A stretch of DNA of 64,000 nt from Isoetes taiwanensis (taxonomy: Eukaryota > Streptophyta > Lycopodiopsida > Isoetales > Isoetaceae), in the NCBI GenBank assembly GCA_021234155.1, contig JAJEKV010000027.1, forward strand, positions 62,001-126,000, given 5' to 3'. Positions 30,105 through 42,330 of this stretch are shown here, in pieces; position 1 is the first letter of the stretch, and every line of letters starts with the position of its first letter. The position numbers and the translations under genes were made by a program. Under the pieces are notes generated by a model. It was not told the DNA's origin. It worked only from the letters and a program-made list of their open reading frames with translations, and made no database searches.

Positions 30105-30700
30105 GAATAAATTACTAATCGCATATTTCTTATTAGCCAGAATGGCTTTAGCTAAACTTGCTCGATATTAATCCCAAAGCTTTCTGTGGTTTAGCTAAAC
30201 TCTACATATTTTTCCTCTCATACTTTCTAGCGTTTAGCTAAACTAACCCAAGCATCATCCCAAAAATTTCTATGGTGTGGCCAACAGAAAATATTAAGCC
30301 AAATTACTATACTTTTTTTCAATTGTTTCCAATTATTTTAGTCAATTTCTTTGGAAAATATTCTAAATAATGCTAACTAGCAAAATCTATGACTCAAATT
30401 AATTTATCATGCTAGAAATTAAACTACTAATCATATATTTCTTATAAACTAGAATGATATTAGCTAAACTAGCCCGAAATTCATTCTAAAAGTTTCTATG
30501 GTTTAGCTAAACAATACAAAATTTCACTCTTGTACTTTCTAGCGTTTGGCTAAAGAGCTCCAGGATTGGTGTAGTCCCGAAAAAAGTTAAGCTAAAATTA
30601 TTATTATTTTCCCAATTTTTTCCATTTACTTTAGCCAATTTTTTCCGAAAATATGCTAAAAAATTGCCAAATAGCTAAGTTTAGCCCTTAAATTATTCCA
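30105..30700. repeat. 312-bp tandem duplication with GTTTAGCTAAAC palindromes
   Basis: A block beginning (A)ATTACTAATC near 30108 repeats near 30420, so the period is about 312 bases. Each copy carries a pair of sites based on the 12-base palindrome GTTTAGCTAAAC: perfect at 30189-30200, 30232-30243 and 30501-30512, degenerate near 30544. Weaker copies lie near 30147, 30467 and 30677. It is AT-rich and non-coding. Confidence 0.75.
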
Positions 30701-32068
30701 TGCTCACGATGTAACTGTTTATCTCTCCCACACGGTATTCTTATCCATGTTAAAGTTCAGAACAGGTCTACACTGGGTTTATTGGCCATGTATCAGAAGT
30801 AGTGTCGCCCCTCGGGATTCACGTATTCGAGAATACATGTGCGGATCCGAGAAGGGGTTTTTTGAAAAAAAATACGATATACCTGCAGATACACCGCGGC
30901 GCTCATATGTTTTGGCGCCCAGGATGTATGGATTTCCACGGTCCGGGGATGGATTTCTTCGAGCTGCTAAGGCGTAAGAGTACGTTTTGAGGGCTTTGAA
31001 TCCGAAGCTTGCTGCCAGAAAAACGTCAAGGGATTTGGTGTTTCCGAGGTAATGTTTTGAGTTTTTTTTGTCCTGTTTCCTTGCCCATAAAACTATGTTA
31101 TAGAGTTTGGTTATGAACGGAGGCCCTACTATAATGATTTGAGAAGTCAATGCTTTATTTCGTGGGTCGCTGATGTTGATACAACAATTTGGAGCTATGC
31201 CCGAATGGCGGATGTTAGATCTATCAACAATGCCAAAGAATGCTGCACAAAAGCCACGAAATACTAGTCAAATGCCGAATATGGCACTATCACATTTCGT
31301 TTTGCCTGAAACGATTAGGTCAGGATCGCCATAGCTAACTCTTGTTGGTTGTTGCGGATGAAGAAGAATAAACAAAACTACACATGCTAGTAGACATCTA
31401 AATATCCGCTTGAAGGCCCGCGCCTCGGCAAAATCGATGATATTGGAGTAGACCGATCGCTCTTATGAGGTTCCAAACATGTTAATAGCATTTTTTCCTT
31501 GGATGTTGCAGCTACTCAGAGCATAGTTGATGCTTATGCTATTCAAAAGCTAGGTTATTTGAGGGCGAAAGGACACCGATATGGCTAATATATTGTTTTA
31601 CATGAGCGTAGAGGTAAGCATCTTACCTTGTTTGTTCCTCGCAAGTTAGATGGTCTATTGTTCCCATATAACTTCGTTTCAGGATCATGCTTAGCTGCAT
31701 ATTTGATGGACAAGCAAGGGCGATGCCTCTTGATGATTGTTAGTTTATGTGGCATGGTATTGTCTTATGTACAATGAGATGACAGAAAAATATGCTGCCA
31801 AACTGAGTTTAACGTGTTTCCAACATACAGGTAGGCTACATGATACCAAACCTGCAATATTGAATGTTGACCATGTATTGCAGAGTTGGATATGTTGTCC
31901 TTACAAGTGTAGACAGAGATGACCTACATGAAGGAGGCAAGAAAGTTCCCTTACTCCTGCTATATTAGGTATCAATTTGTGGTATATGCTATGCTAACTT
32001 AAAAGTAAGTTACTTCATGTTCACATGAAAGTAGTTCTATGCTGAGTATGTTCTGGTTGCTTTGTGCA
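30701..32068. other. Decayed coding-like fragments, unidentified
   Basis: Short frames such as SRIREYMCGSEKGFFEKKYD (near 30810) and HDTKPAILNVDHVLQSW (near 31850) look like protein remnants, but I cannot assign them. I searched for the missing N-terminal exons of the potassium transporter and did not find them. Confidence 0.3.
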
Positions 32069-33406
32069 GTGTTGTCAGTTGTTCAAGGTATTAAGGTTCA
32101 AGCAACATCTCTAGACCAAAGTAAGTACCTTTCCTGATTAAATGGTTTTTTTGAGGAAAATATTGACCAATTTTTTATGATTGCCCCGTATAACAGATGT
32201 GCCCAGCAGTATTTGTTTGGTTCGTTTTTATTGGATTGATTGGGCTCTATAATATTTTCAAATATGAGCCAAGCGTTCTCAAAGCATTCAACCCAATGTA
32301 CATTTACCACTATTTCAAATTAAACAAGAGACTAGGTTGGGTCTCACTTGAGGGAATTGTGCTTGCTATTACGGTTAGTGCACCCTCGCTATTTCCTTTA
32401 TATTTATCCTTTAGCATGTCTCCTTATCGGGGATGTACATCATCATGTACCGAAGCTATGTTTACGATGTGGGCCACTTTTCTGCTCCATCTATCCGGGT
32501 AAGTTGTTCTAAGAGGACCTTGGGTAGTAGGAGAAAGGTGTCTTTGAAAATGCATAGTTTAAACCGATGCACGGTTGCCTTCTACAAGGCGTTAGTGTAT
32601 CCCGCATTGATTGTTTGCTTATATAGGGCAAGCATCCTATCTAATGAAGTATCCGAAACATGTGGCGAGACATTTTACAAGTCTACTCAGGTATTAGCTT
32701 ATTATTCTTGGCATTGTTACTTTCTTTAAGCCTGCCGCACAACCTTTCAGAGGGTCCTCTCTATTGGCCAATGTTCGTTGTTGCTTGTTCTTCCGCAATT
32801 ATCGCTTAAGTCAAGCCATGATTTCTGCAACTTTTCAGATTATTAAGGGGCTTTAGCATTTGGTTGTTTTCAAAGGGTCACGGTCATTCACACATCTCGA
32901 AAAGTTTGTAGGACGGTGTATATACCGGAGCTAAATTATCATGTGTGCTAGTATTGCCATCACAAATTGCATTGAGAACTATAGACGATTGGAAATGCAT
33001 ATGATATGATTCCTACTTTCGCAGCTTTAAAGATCTTCATAACGGTTTACGATCTTGCTTTTCATGCTTCGGGCATATCGTACTTTCAACCATGTTTGTA
33101 ACAACAAATCAGTGACACCCATCATGTTAATGGTTTCAGCGAACAAATACTTTTCTTGCACTTAGTTTACGGATTATTTGGGGTGCATTTGAAGGAATTT
33201 ACTTGTCACCGTTTATTACAAGTTTACACATGGAGGATGGGTTCCAATACTATTTGCAGCATCCTTTCTTACAATTATGTGCACATGGTACTATACTGGT
33301 GCCAGAAAGTACAAGTATGAGCTACAGAACAAGATTTCAGTGGACTGGGTTATAGGTCTTGGTTCAAATCTTGGTGTCACTCGTGTTCCAGGAATTGGTT
33401 TATTCT
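32069..33406 (+). pseudogene. HAK/KUP potassium transporter, part left of the insertion
   Basis: A series of exon remnants in order. 32069-32116 VLSVVQGIKVQATSLDQ with a GTAAGT donor; 32197 onward IGLYNIFKYEPSVLKAFNPM and KLNKRLGWVSLEGIVLAIT; YDVGHFSAPSIR near 32460-32500; ALVYPALIVCLY and ETFYKSTQ near 32590-32690. Then GPLYWPMFVV and QAMISATFQIIKG near 32750-32850, and GGWVPILFAASFLTIM and DWVIGLGSNLGVTRVPGIGL near 33230-33400. These are successive transmembrane blocks of plant HAK/KT/KUP K+ transporters. Stops and frameshifts in the middle exons show decay. N-terminal exons are missing. The frame stops at FYT, where the 33412 element is inserted. Confidence 0.93.
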
Positions 33407-33411
33407 ACACA

Positions 33412-33569
33412 TGTAACGGGCCCATGGTAGACCGCTCGAGTATTCGAACCTTGAATGTGCCTGTGGGGCGTTCCCGAGACATCGGCATAAGTGGGTAGAA
33501 GCGACTACTCATAAACGTCTAGACGATTTTGCCCAGTTGGTTAAGGGCATGTCGGTTAGGAACGTTACA
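33412..33569 (+). repeat. Left terminal inverted repeat
   Basis: 158 bases, from TGTAACGGGCCCATGG to GGAACGTTACA. Inside it lies GTTCGAA-like sequence, but no convincing pair of Pol III boxes. The next bases (TTTGTGACGAGCC) resemble a damaged version of the primer site next to the right copy. Confidence 0.9.
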
Positions 33570-36491
33570 TTTGTGACGAGCCTGCCGAGTTGACCCTCCT
33601 GGAAACTTGGGATCTTGTCAAACTTCTATAATTCTAGGTTGATAATACTGGTGAAGAATTAAACCTTCCTTTCAATTGAACTTACTTACTCCAAATTCAA
33701 TGAACAAATGTTTATAAACTCAATATAATCAGACCACAACTGCACTGCTACCGATAGCTTGACCACCGCCTTGCTCATTCACTGCACATATGCACTCACT
33801 GGGGTTAGTCCTCGTGACTAAGTGGGGATCCCCGCTGCCACCGCATGCATGGAAATACTCAAAAATCTTGGGTAAGCACAAACACGTACGAAAAATCCTC
33901 GTGAGCACGCGATTGCTAAGACAATGACAACCTAATGCAAAGGAATATAACACATGAGCAAATGAAGCAAAGAACATAGCCAAAATATCAAATCATCATA
34001 AACATAGCTCCTGACAATGGGAAGCTCACCAGCCTATATACAGGCCCCCCCCGTTAGCGATGTTTCCCACCAGACTTACATTCCAAGCCCTCAGAAGGTG
34101 GTGGGTGAACCTCAGATATCGATACCCTCTCGCCCACGCCCGCAATGGAGGACCTCTTACCATGGGAGTTCACAAAGAGTTGATCGACGAGCAATCCCCG
34201 CCGGGAGAACTCCACGCGTCACAGAGTACAAGAATACAAAGATAGAACACAAGTGAACATGAGCATGCCGAGCAACCTAGGCCACCAACCTAGAAGCCCT
34301 CGGACTCCCGAGGTTCCAATAGACATGATCAAATACCAAGACAACAGGAACAATGCAAAGACCAAGACATGTGAAGTTCATTAGAATATTCCCTATACAT
34401 GTGCCTAGATCATACCATTGTCGAGGGGTTGCCCATACCGCTGGAAGTAGCTTTCCCAATGAACCCTACAATGACATAGAAGTATATCTCATACTTAGCA
34501 TTTTCACAATACTTACAACGCTAAGGCTTATTCCCCCATTAAGGAATGCAACTCCACATTAGCTTCCCCGATAAATCCGGTTGGTCATAGTAACTTACCA
34601 TACTTCTTACATATAATTCTCATCCAATACCATGTCGGAGTAGCTAAACTTCTTCGACACGGGTGATGATCACAATCTAATCATTCGATGAAGTCGCAAG
34701 CATGGCTATCATTGATGTAGCTCGACGCCACGATGCATTTTGGCGAACAAGGAAAGATACTACCAATCCACACAATGCAATACTTGCCTCATAACCATTC
34801 TCCATGGGGATAATCCATTAGCTATGATGCCTTTGATAAAATACAATGCAACAACTTAGAAACTTACATGTATACACTTAGACTAACAAAGGTCCAATTA
34901 TAGCCTCATCCGACACTCCATATATCTCATATTGCTCTCCCGCCCAACTTCTCCAGATCTCCAAAGTTCCAACATCTATTTCTTTTTTGAACCATTGTTA
35001 GCTAAGGTTTTTTAATATTCTAATTAAAAACCCACTAAAGATTTATTAATGCATCTTAATGTGGAAACTCCAAATCTTGCACCGGCTTAAAAATCCACGG
35101 GACCTCATGATGGCCCGGATATAGCCTCGCCAACTTACCATAAAACCAGGCCCCATCTCCAGGAACCACTGCTTCAATGCCTCATGTTACTTTAGGACCT
35201 TATCTTGTTGTTGTTTAATTCAACAAAGCATACTTAAATAACTAATAATGAAATCGGACCTATCTCCTCGCAGATCCCAGATCAACTTACTATTGTGGAT
35301 AGTTTGTGCTAGATCCCCGCCCTTTGTACTTCCATAGTTTCCCTTATACTCCTTGTATATTTATTTATCCACTTCTTATAACTTTATTTAAGGTGTACAT
35401 GACATTTGTTAACAAGACATCAAGGAAAAGGACAAATAAAACAAAAAACGACCAACAAAATGTACCTGGATTCTATGACCGGTTGCAACTTTTCGGAGCT
35501 GCCCACAATGCATCGGGGTTCTAATGCCCAAATCGGTCCTGTTCCATGTCATATCGGGATGTTTCCGGATCTTACGGCTCCGTCGTGACGATTCCGTCTG
35601 TTGCATGAAAAACCCGCTTTTTTAAGCCCATATAACTTCTCAACTAGATTCTTCCTGCATCAATTTCGCCTCTCCGTGCTCTTTTTTAGGATAATTACCA
35701 TGCATCTAGATTAGCTTCTATTCCATCTTTCGTTCCTCTGGATGTTTCTGCATGCCATACTTTCTCGAACATACATAGCCAAACCTTCTTATCAATTCAT
35801 GCATAAATCCAATCAGCCCATGTACCTCAGATTAACTCAACAAAACCCCACCTGTAAGAAGATGTTTGATGCCGTTCTTGATGTGATCTCCAAGCTCTTG
35901 CCTCTTTGGTGTCTCCAACAGAATCCTTCTATGCTCTGCAATTCGCTCCTTCTCAAAAACACAAGAAAACCCTTGCTTTTAAGCTCTCTACACATGCATG
36001 CATGCCATGCATGTATACATCTATTTTAAATCGATGCTGCCCCATCAAGTGGCCAGGTCCGTTACAGTCTCCCCTTCTAAAAATTAACCCATGTCCTCAT
36101 GGGTCAATCATAGATGCAAGCACTTCTCAAATCCCTTATAACTATCATGATCATGTATTCACCAAACTACAAGAGAAATTGTACCTCAACATTGTCAAAA
36201 GTTACTTCCATCGCTTACATGGAGAATTCTCCCTTATCACTTTATTGCTAACCACCAAGCCTCCAGATACTGCTCCTCCCTCTGAGGATACCATCTCCTG
36301 ATGTCTCTAAAAGAAAAACCATTAGCATCATAATTCCACAATCTCAACTTACTCTCTGATTTGCCATGTCAACTCCCAAAGATCCAACATTGCTCTGATA
36401 CCGAGCATCCAAGGCTATACCATGTCTATGTCATACCATGTCACAATGATTACCAAGTCTTTGCATCCATGGAGACTCGAACTCGAGACCT

Positions 36492-36503
36492 GCTCTGATA
36501 CCA
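36492..36503 (-). other. Primer-binding-site-like sequence (tRNA-iMet)
   Basis: On the minus strand TGGTATCAGAGC begins two bases after the end of the right 158-base repeat, exactly where an LTR retrotransposon carries its initiator-Met PBS. This suggests that the 158-base repeat is, or derives from, an LTR. Confidence 0.7.
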
Positions 36504-36505
36504 AA

Positions 36506-36663
36506 TGTAACGTTCCTAACTGACATGCCCTTAACCAACTGGGCAAAATCGTCTAGACGTTTATGAGTAGTCGCTTCTACCCATTTATGCTGGTGTCTCG
36601 GGAACGCCCCACAGGCACATTCAAGGTTCGAATACTCGAGCGGTCTACCATGGGCCCGTTACA
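36506..36663 (-). repeat. Right terminal inverted repeat
   Basis: The same 158 bases as 33412-33569 in opposite orientation, with four substitutions. Followed by ACACA and the resumed transporter frame. Confidence 0.9.
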
Positions 36664-36668
36664 ACACA

Positions 36669-37274
36669 GAGTTAGCGCAAGGAATTCCAAGCATCTTCCA
36701 ACACTTCATCACAAATCTTCCTGCAATGCATTCTGTGCTTGTGTCTGTAGCTGTAAAGCATTTACCCATTAGCAACGTTTTACCCGAGTTCTGCCTCTTC
36801 GCGCGGGATCGAACAAGAGATTTTCGTCTTTACAGGTGTGTTGTGAGGTATGGATACAGGGACATACATGAAGAAAAAGACATGCTTCCTTTCGAAGAAT
36901 TACTGTTGGACACTCTTGCAAAATTTATTAAATATGAAGACGGTAGTCTTCCTCTTCCGGAGGAGGAAACCTGTGATTTGGACTCAAAGAGCTTAAATGT
37001 GTATCCATCAAACACAATGCCCGGGCCACAAGTTTCCGAGGTTCAATTGAATGATAATAATGAATCTGTGGAGGATGAATTGACGTTTCTAGGGAAATCT
37101 AAGGAGGCAGGTGTTACTTATCTTCTTGGACAGGCAGAGTTAATTGCAAAGCCAAACTCTGGAATTCTTAGCAAGATCGTTATTAATCACCTGTATGCAT
37201 TTTTGCATAAGAATTGTAAAGATAGTACTACGAGTTTAGGCATTCCAAATCAAGTGGGCACAAGGAAGCAATAA
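36669..37274 (+). pseudogene. HAK/KUP potassium transporter, part right of the insertion
   Basis: Resumes with ELAQGIPSIFQHFITNLPAM, then HSVLVSVAVKHLPISNV, RLYRCVVRYGYRDIHEEKDM and the cytosolic C-terminal domain (ILSKIVINHLYAFLHKNC). It ends at 37272 after NQVGTRKQ instead of the LLEVGM-type end usual in the family, so the last residues are altered by a small indel. The open frame of about 200 codons is well preserved compared with the middle exons. A start codon inside it (36726) is not a real gene start. Confidence 0.9.
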
Positions 37275-37372
37275 AGCCTTGGAGGAAATCGTTATGGAGT
37301 GTATGGGTGGTCTAGGTAGGCATGAGTTTCTTGGTAGGCTATGACGAGACCCTAGCCCCTAGCAACTTCCGT

Positions 37373-37745
37373 CTTCCTTCACCTGACATTAACTAATGAT
37401 GGATTTGACCCAAAACCATATGAAACTCAAATGAGCAAACCAACCAATTACAAGAGGACAAGCTTTGGCTTCCTTCGCCTGACATTAACTAATGATGGAC
37501 TCAACCAAAAACCATATGAAACTCAAATGAGCAAACCAACCAATTACAAGAGGACAAGCTTTGTTTAACTGACATTAAGCAATAATGGGCTAGAACCATA
37601 ACCATATGAAACTCAGTCCAACCAACTACAAGAGCTTGGGTCATTTATTGTGTAAGTTAAGAGAACATGGTGGCCTCAAGTTTTTGGCCCACAATTGTAA
37701 CTTAAGAGAACATGGTGGCCTCAAGTTTTTGGCCCACAATTGTAA
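37373..37745. repeat. Two adjacent tandem repeats (96 bp and 45 bp)
   Basis: A 96-base unit (CTTCCTTC(A/G)CCTGACATT...) starts at 37373 and 37469 with a degraded third copy to about 37640. A 45-base unit containing AAGAGAACATGGTGGCCTCA occurs at about 37656 and 37701. Both follow the transporter pseudogene and are non-coding. Confidence 0.8.
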
Positions 37746-38948
37746 CTCAAAATTTTAACTGATGCAACGGGGGACAAAGCCCTATAACGATAATGTAACA
37801 TTTAAAGCACCACCTTAAATGTCGCTTAATGTGTTAGTGCCAACATCCAACAAAATGCCAATGATAAATACTAGGTCCCAAATGGGCAAATATGCAGGAA
37901 ATCGATCAATAATCAAAATAAAATGCGACACCAGACAACATAGCAAAAAAAAAAAAACCTCTTGGCCAGAGAAAATTCGATGCCAGCAAAATACGTCATG
38001 CAAAAATAAAAGAACCTGTAAATAAACATAAACAGTTGCTATCCGCACACTAGAGTTAAGTTTTGCAAGAAAAAGACAGCAAATTAACCATATGCTAAAA
38101 CATGGCCGCAAATCTAAAGTTTAAAGCTAACCAAGTGTAGAATGACATGGTGTAAATGTGGAAATTCCCAAATGAATGCAAGAAAAAGCTAAATGCCTAG
38201 AAGAAGATAACCGAGAGTGAAGAAGAAAAAGTAAAGAAGCAGAAACTTGAACCCAGATCCACAAATTGAAAGGCTAGAACCTTAACCAGAAGAGCACCAT
38301 ACAACTACAAAATGAAAACATTGATCCTATAGAACATATGCCTATAGTTCCCAGCCTTCCTATCAACGATGTCTACAATGCTCTACAGCCGCTCCGCGGT
38401 TACAAATGAAACCCCAAATGTGCAATTTGGGCAAAATCCAGTTCAACTAATATGACTTTAGCATTGGCAATCGACAAAACTTGTGAAGCTTGCAACATTT
38501 GTAGCTTGGATGTAAATGTAAGGTAGAGGGTAGGCTACATGAATAAATACTGGACGTAAAAATAAGGTTAAGGGTAGGGTAAATTGTGCTTAGACTCGGT
38601 GTAAAAGTATGGAATCGGGTATTATGCTTCGACAACACAAGACTGTATACATAGGGGTTTCTATAGGAGCCGTATACATAGGGGTTTCTCCCGACCTGAT
38701 GCATGCACATGCCATATGCCCCTAACATAGAGGTGAACCCCCCGGGGTGTCGTCTTGCTGACTTTTTAGGTAATGTCATGTTGACACTATATACAGAGCA
38801 TGGCTATGGAGCCAAGGCTCTTCAGCTTTAGCATGAGGTGTATTTAGATAGATAAGTACATTCACCCCTTTTGGGAAATGAACATGTGGGCTCTCTAGTT
38901 GAATCTCCTCTTCAAGTTGTCTTAAAATATCAATGCAAGGCAAAACTT
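37746..38948. other. No recognisable gene
   Basis: A short duplicated phrase (GTATACATAGGGGTTTCT, twice at 38644-38687) is the only structure that I see. Confidence 0.4.
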
Positions 38949-40163
38949 ACCTTCCATTATCTCTTTAGCTTAAGCAATGTCTTTTTGCATATGAATAGAA
39001 GCTAACTCATTCTGAATAGTTGTTGGTTTCTCACTAGCAGTAGGTGTGTCATAGTAATTAAGCTTGTTCTGCACTGGAGAAGACATATCAGTCTCAGCGT
39101 TTTGGACATCAACACTATCCAGATCGTCGTCACTTGCCGTCATATCAGCTATTTTCTCTGCAATAAAGAAATATGGTTCAACAAACCGTGATTGATTACA
39201 ATCATTACCTGTTGTATATGTAGGTTTGATGTCTGCATGTTCAGATGCTACTGGCTTTTGTAAACCTGCATTATGTACAACATGATGCATGACTTGCATC
39301 ATATATATTTGAAGTCCCTATACTTTGACCCCTTTTAACTTTTTTTGTAGACAACTTTTAGCTCGAAGAAATTAACGTTCGAGTAGGGTACAACTTTAGG
39401 AAGCCGAATTTTGCAGCGATATTGTTCGCGGATTCTTCGTATTTTTCAATAAGGAGGAATTGTGCTCTTAAGTGTGCAAGACATGACAACCCTATCCTAG
39501 AAGAAGTAAAGGTCCATCAGTTTAGAAGATAGTATAGATGCTTTCCCTTCCTTGCGCATGCTGGATTTTCCTCATCCTCGTGTCCATTAACTAGCAATTG
39601 TTGTAAAGATATTGCAATATCAGAGGGAACAGTGATGTGCTGGCAATGCTGGAGTTAAATCACACAATATGTTTAAGTGAAGTATTTGGCATATTAATAG
39701 GGCTCTGACTAATAAATACAGCACCTTCTTGTAACATGATGGTTGCCCATAAACATCAGTTTATTGCATGTCACCAACACTCATGAAATGCCCACATTTT
39801 TTCTTAATAAGCTCGGGTTAATAACTGGCTCCCATCGGCGCATAAATTATATTGACCACACAATTTAGGCTATTAAATGGCATCCTAATTAGTGTTGATC
39901 TGAAATCAAGTAGCGGCATGCATTTATCAGGCTTCAAAACAAGACCAATAAACATAAACCAGCTATGATGCATTTTGAAGTCCTGACTTTTTCCTTAATG
40001 ACCTAGTCAAGTCGAATGATTCTCAATTGCAATAACCATGCTTAATTTAGTACAGCTTTATGAACAGTTTGTCATTTGTTCACCTTACAATTGACAATGT
40101 TGACTTGAATCTGCACACAATGTTGACTTGAATCTGCACACAATGTTGACTTGAATCTGTGCA
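38949..40163. repeat. Segmental duplication, copy A
   Basis: From CTTACCTTCCATTATCTC (38949) to TTGAATCTGTGCAGTA (about 40163) the sequence matches 60994-62765 in the same orientation, with scattered substitutions and small indels. It lacks the LINE insertion found in the other copy. It has a 23-base unit (CAATGTTGACTTGAATCTG...) three times at 40095-40163 where copy B has one. Confidence 0.92.
38970..39302 (-). pseudogene. Unidentified exon-bearing fragment (copy A)
   Basis: The frame reads VEPYFFIAEKIADMTASDDD and DVQNAETDMSSPVQNKLNYY before a stop at 38970, then a GTAAG donor-like site after ATGGAAG at about 38950. The homologous frame in copy B is at 61021-61242. The protein is acidic and unrecognised. 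A one-base deletion relative to copy B lies in the segment before the donor. Confidence 0.4.
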
Positions 40164-42132
40164 GTACACTAAGTCTTTTAAAGCCTAACAAATTTGAGCT
40201 TACAAAAAGCTAAGCCTAAAGGCAAACTTGGCCTTGCAAAAACCTAAGTCTAGTTGAATGATACTAAGCTTAAATGCCTAACAATTTTGACCTTGCCAAA
40301 GCCTTCTGGTGTGCTTTTTGCTAGTTTATCTCTCTTTTTATAAGTTCGTCTATATTTTTAACTTTGCATGATCTCCTTTTCTTGTGCATAAGCAGTAAAG
40401 TGTACGTGTGATAGGTTTCATGGGTTTGATGCTGATGGAGTCTTGGTGCATGGAATACAACTTGGTTGTTTACAACTTCAATTTAGACTAACAAATTATA
40501 TTCAAGAACCATCCATTTGTACTAATCCACATTTATGTTTCTAGCAGTGCATTTGTAATACATTTCTATGTGTTGTTGCACTAATTAGAAGATAAGGTAG
40601 ATGGCATCATAAAGGTACATGCATGAACTTGAACTTTCACATGCACAGGAAGGAACAAATTGTAATTTGGTGAACATATTTTCATGCGCAGGAAGGAACA
40701 AAATGTGATTTGGTGAATATACTTTATGACACCTGGTACAGAAATGAATATGAATTTGCACATTACATAGGAGGAAACAAAATGTAATTTGGTGATCATC
40801 CTTTATGACATTTGATACAGTTTTACACGAGCTTACATATATAATGTTATTATACAATTCTAATCTCTATTTAATTTTCCATCGGGCTAACCCTTACAAA
40901 GCATTCTAAACAAGGTGCTGCGCACGGAGGGTTGCCCTCCATAGATGGAGGGTGAAGTGGCTTAATCATAGTTCAAAGTCATGTTTTGACAATCAATTCA
41001 AGGCAGAAAAGCAAGGATTCCTTTTATGTTGGTATTAGCAGTTTTTGTGCCATGTTATTCCATCAAGACTTTAGAGTTTGCTTTTATTGTTTAGCATAGT
41101 GCCCATGCCAATTTGGTTGGTTTTGTTCCAAGAATCTATTGGTTGATTGTGTTCAAAGAATGTATTGATTTTGTATAATGAAATGCATAATTTATTTACG
41201 AAATGACAACATGCGACATTATTGTAGATATTATTCTATTACATTGTAGTGGCATGCTAAGCATAAAGGTCTTTTGAATTTCAAAAACATTAGTTTTGTA
41301 TAGAAAACGAAGTTCACCATTGTTGGGCTAAGTTTGGAATCAATGAACAAAGACTATTCATAATATACATGATGATACTGCATGCATTTGGCCTAGATAA
41401 GGTTTCTCTTGTGCCCTAGGTTGGTTGTGCATTTAGCCCGTAGTGTTTAATGTATAAGACATTATGTTGGTTCTTTGTCTTTAAAGAGTTTTTGTTGGCT
41501 AGTCCCTTACATCATTTCCTTTCATTTAAATTCATTTTGCTTTCTTTCTTTTCCATTTCTTTGAAGTCAGTTTCTTGGTCATTGCTAATTTAAAAAGCTT
41601 TAGTTAACAATTATGATGGAGGCATTGAATTTGTTGAACGCTTTTGGATTGTAGTAATTGCTCGTAGAAGTTTTGACCTTGATGCCCACCTTAAAGAGCT
41701 TGAAAGAAGTTAAATAACAAACCTAAAATATAAATTGCCAAGCTTTCCCATCTTATTAATCTTCACAACGCTTAAAGAATAAGACATAAGGACATTATTC
41801 CAAGTATAAACTCTAGAAGGTGTGCTATTTTTGCAGAAATGTAGGTAGAACAACATTTCTCATGGATGTACAATGTGAACAATAAAAAGTGCCAATTTGA
41901 GATTTGAACATCAAAGTATGAGACAGTTCCAATGCTCGATTTTGTTGCCTTAATGTAAGCATACAGTTCCTGTTGTTTCCACCATCATTATTCTGTCAAG
42001 TTTGAAATGGAAGCTCGGTAATAAGAATGTGTGCTCATGTCATAAAAACGCAGAGATGCAAATCTCTATGGGTCTTGCTAGCTACATAAAAGAGCCCGCA
42101 AAGGAATTAGGATGTCCATCTATGATAACAGC
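40164..42132. other. Short degenerate repeats, no gene
   Basis: Between 40640 and 40820 a unit of about 60-70 bases (GGAAGGAACAAA-TGTAATTTGGTGA...) occurs three times in diverged form. Near 40911 the phrase TGCTGCGCACGGAGGGTTGC matches 11605. No coding gene seen. Confidence 0.45.
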
Positions 42133-42330
42133 CACGTGCCAAACTCAAAAGCTAATCATGACACAACTGTGCACTTGTGCTGCTAAATGTGGTCCAAATA
42201 CATACATAGTAAAAAAAATTGACTCAAAACACGTGCCAAACTCAAAAGCTAATCACGACACGACAAATGCAAGGATTGTGCACTTGTGCTGCTAAATGTG
42301 GTCCAAATACATACATAGTAAATGCTTCAT
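42133..42330. repeat. 98-bp tandem duplication
   Basis: CGTGCCAAACTCAAAAGCTA begins at 42134 and 42232. The ORFs across it on both strands are repeat artefacts. Confidence 0.8.

Larger units (their letters stand above)
33412..36663. mobile_element. 3.25-kb element with 158-bp terminal inverted repeats inside HAK/KUP
   Basis: The ends are inverted copies of a 158-base sequence starting TGTAACGGGCCC, with 4 differences between copies by my count. The 5-base duplication ACACA flanks it (33407-33411 and 36664-36668). Removing the element and one ACACA restores the transporter frame FYT|ELAQGIPSIF exactly, so the boundaries are firm. No transposase or pol gene is seen inside, only short ORFs. Inside the right repeat, on the minus strand, is a tRNA-iMet primer site (GCTCTGATACCA read on plus), and an LTR-start-like TGTAACGGACC preceded by a purine tract lies at 36056-36078. 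It thus mixes DNA-transposon architecture with LTR-retrotransposon signals. Non-autonomous; class uncertain. Confidence 0.88.

Noticed and set aside
34017-34256. 79-codon ORF inside the inverted-repeat element as its transposase
   Set aside because: Too short, with no catalytic motif.
33412-36663. hAT, Mutator, CACTA or PIF/Harbinger transposon
   Set aside because: The restored transporter frame fixes the target duplication at 5 bases, which does not fit these superfamilies, and no matching transposase is present.
36726-37274. A stand-alone gene starting at 36726
   Set aside because: It is the C-terminal part of the HAK/KUP frame that begins left of the 33412 element; the Met is internal.
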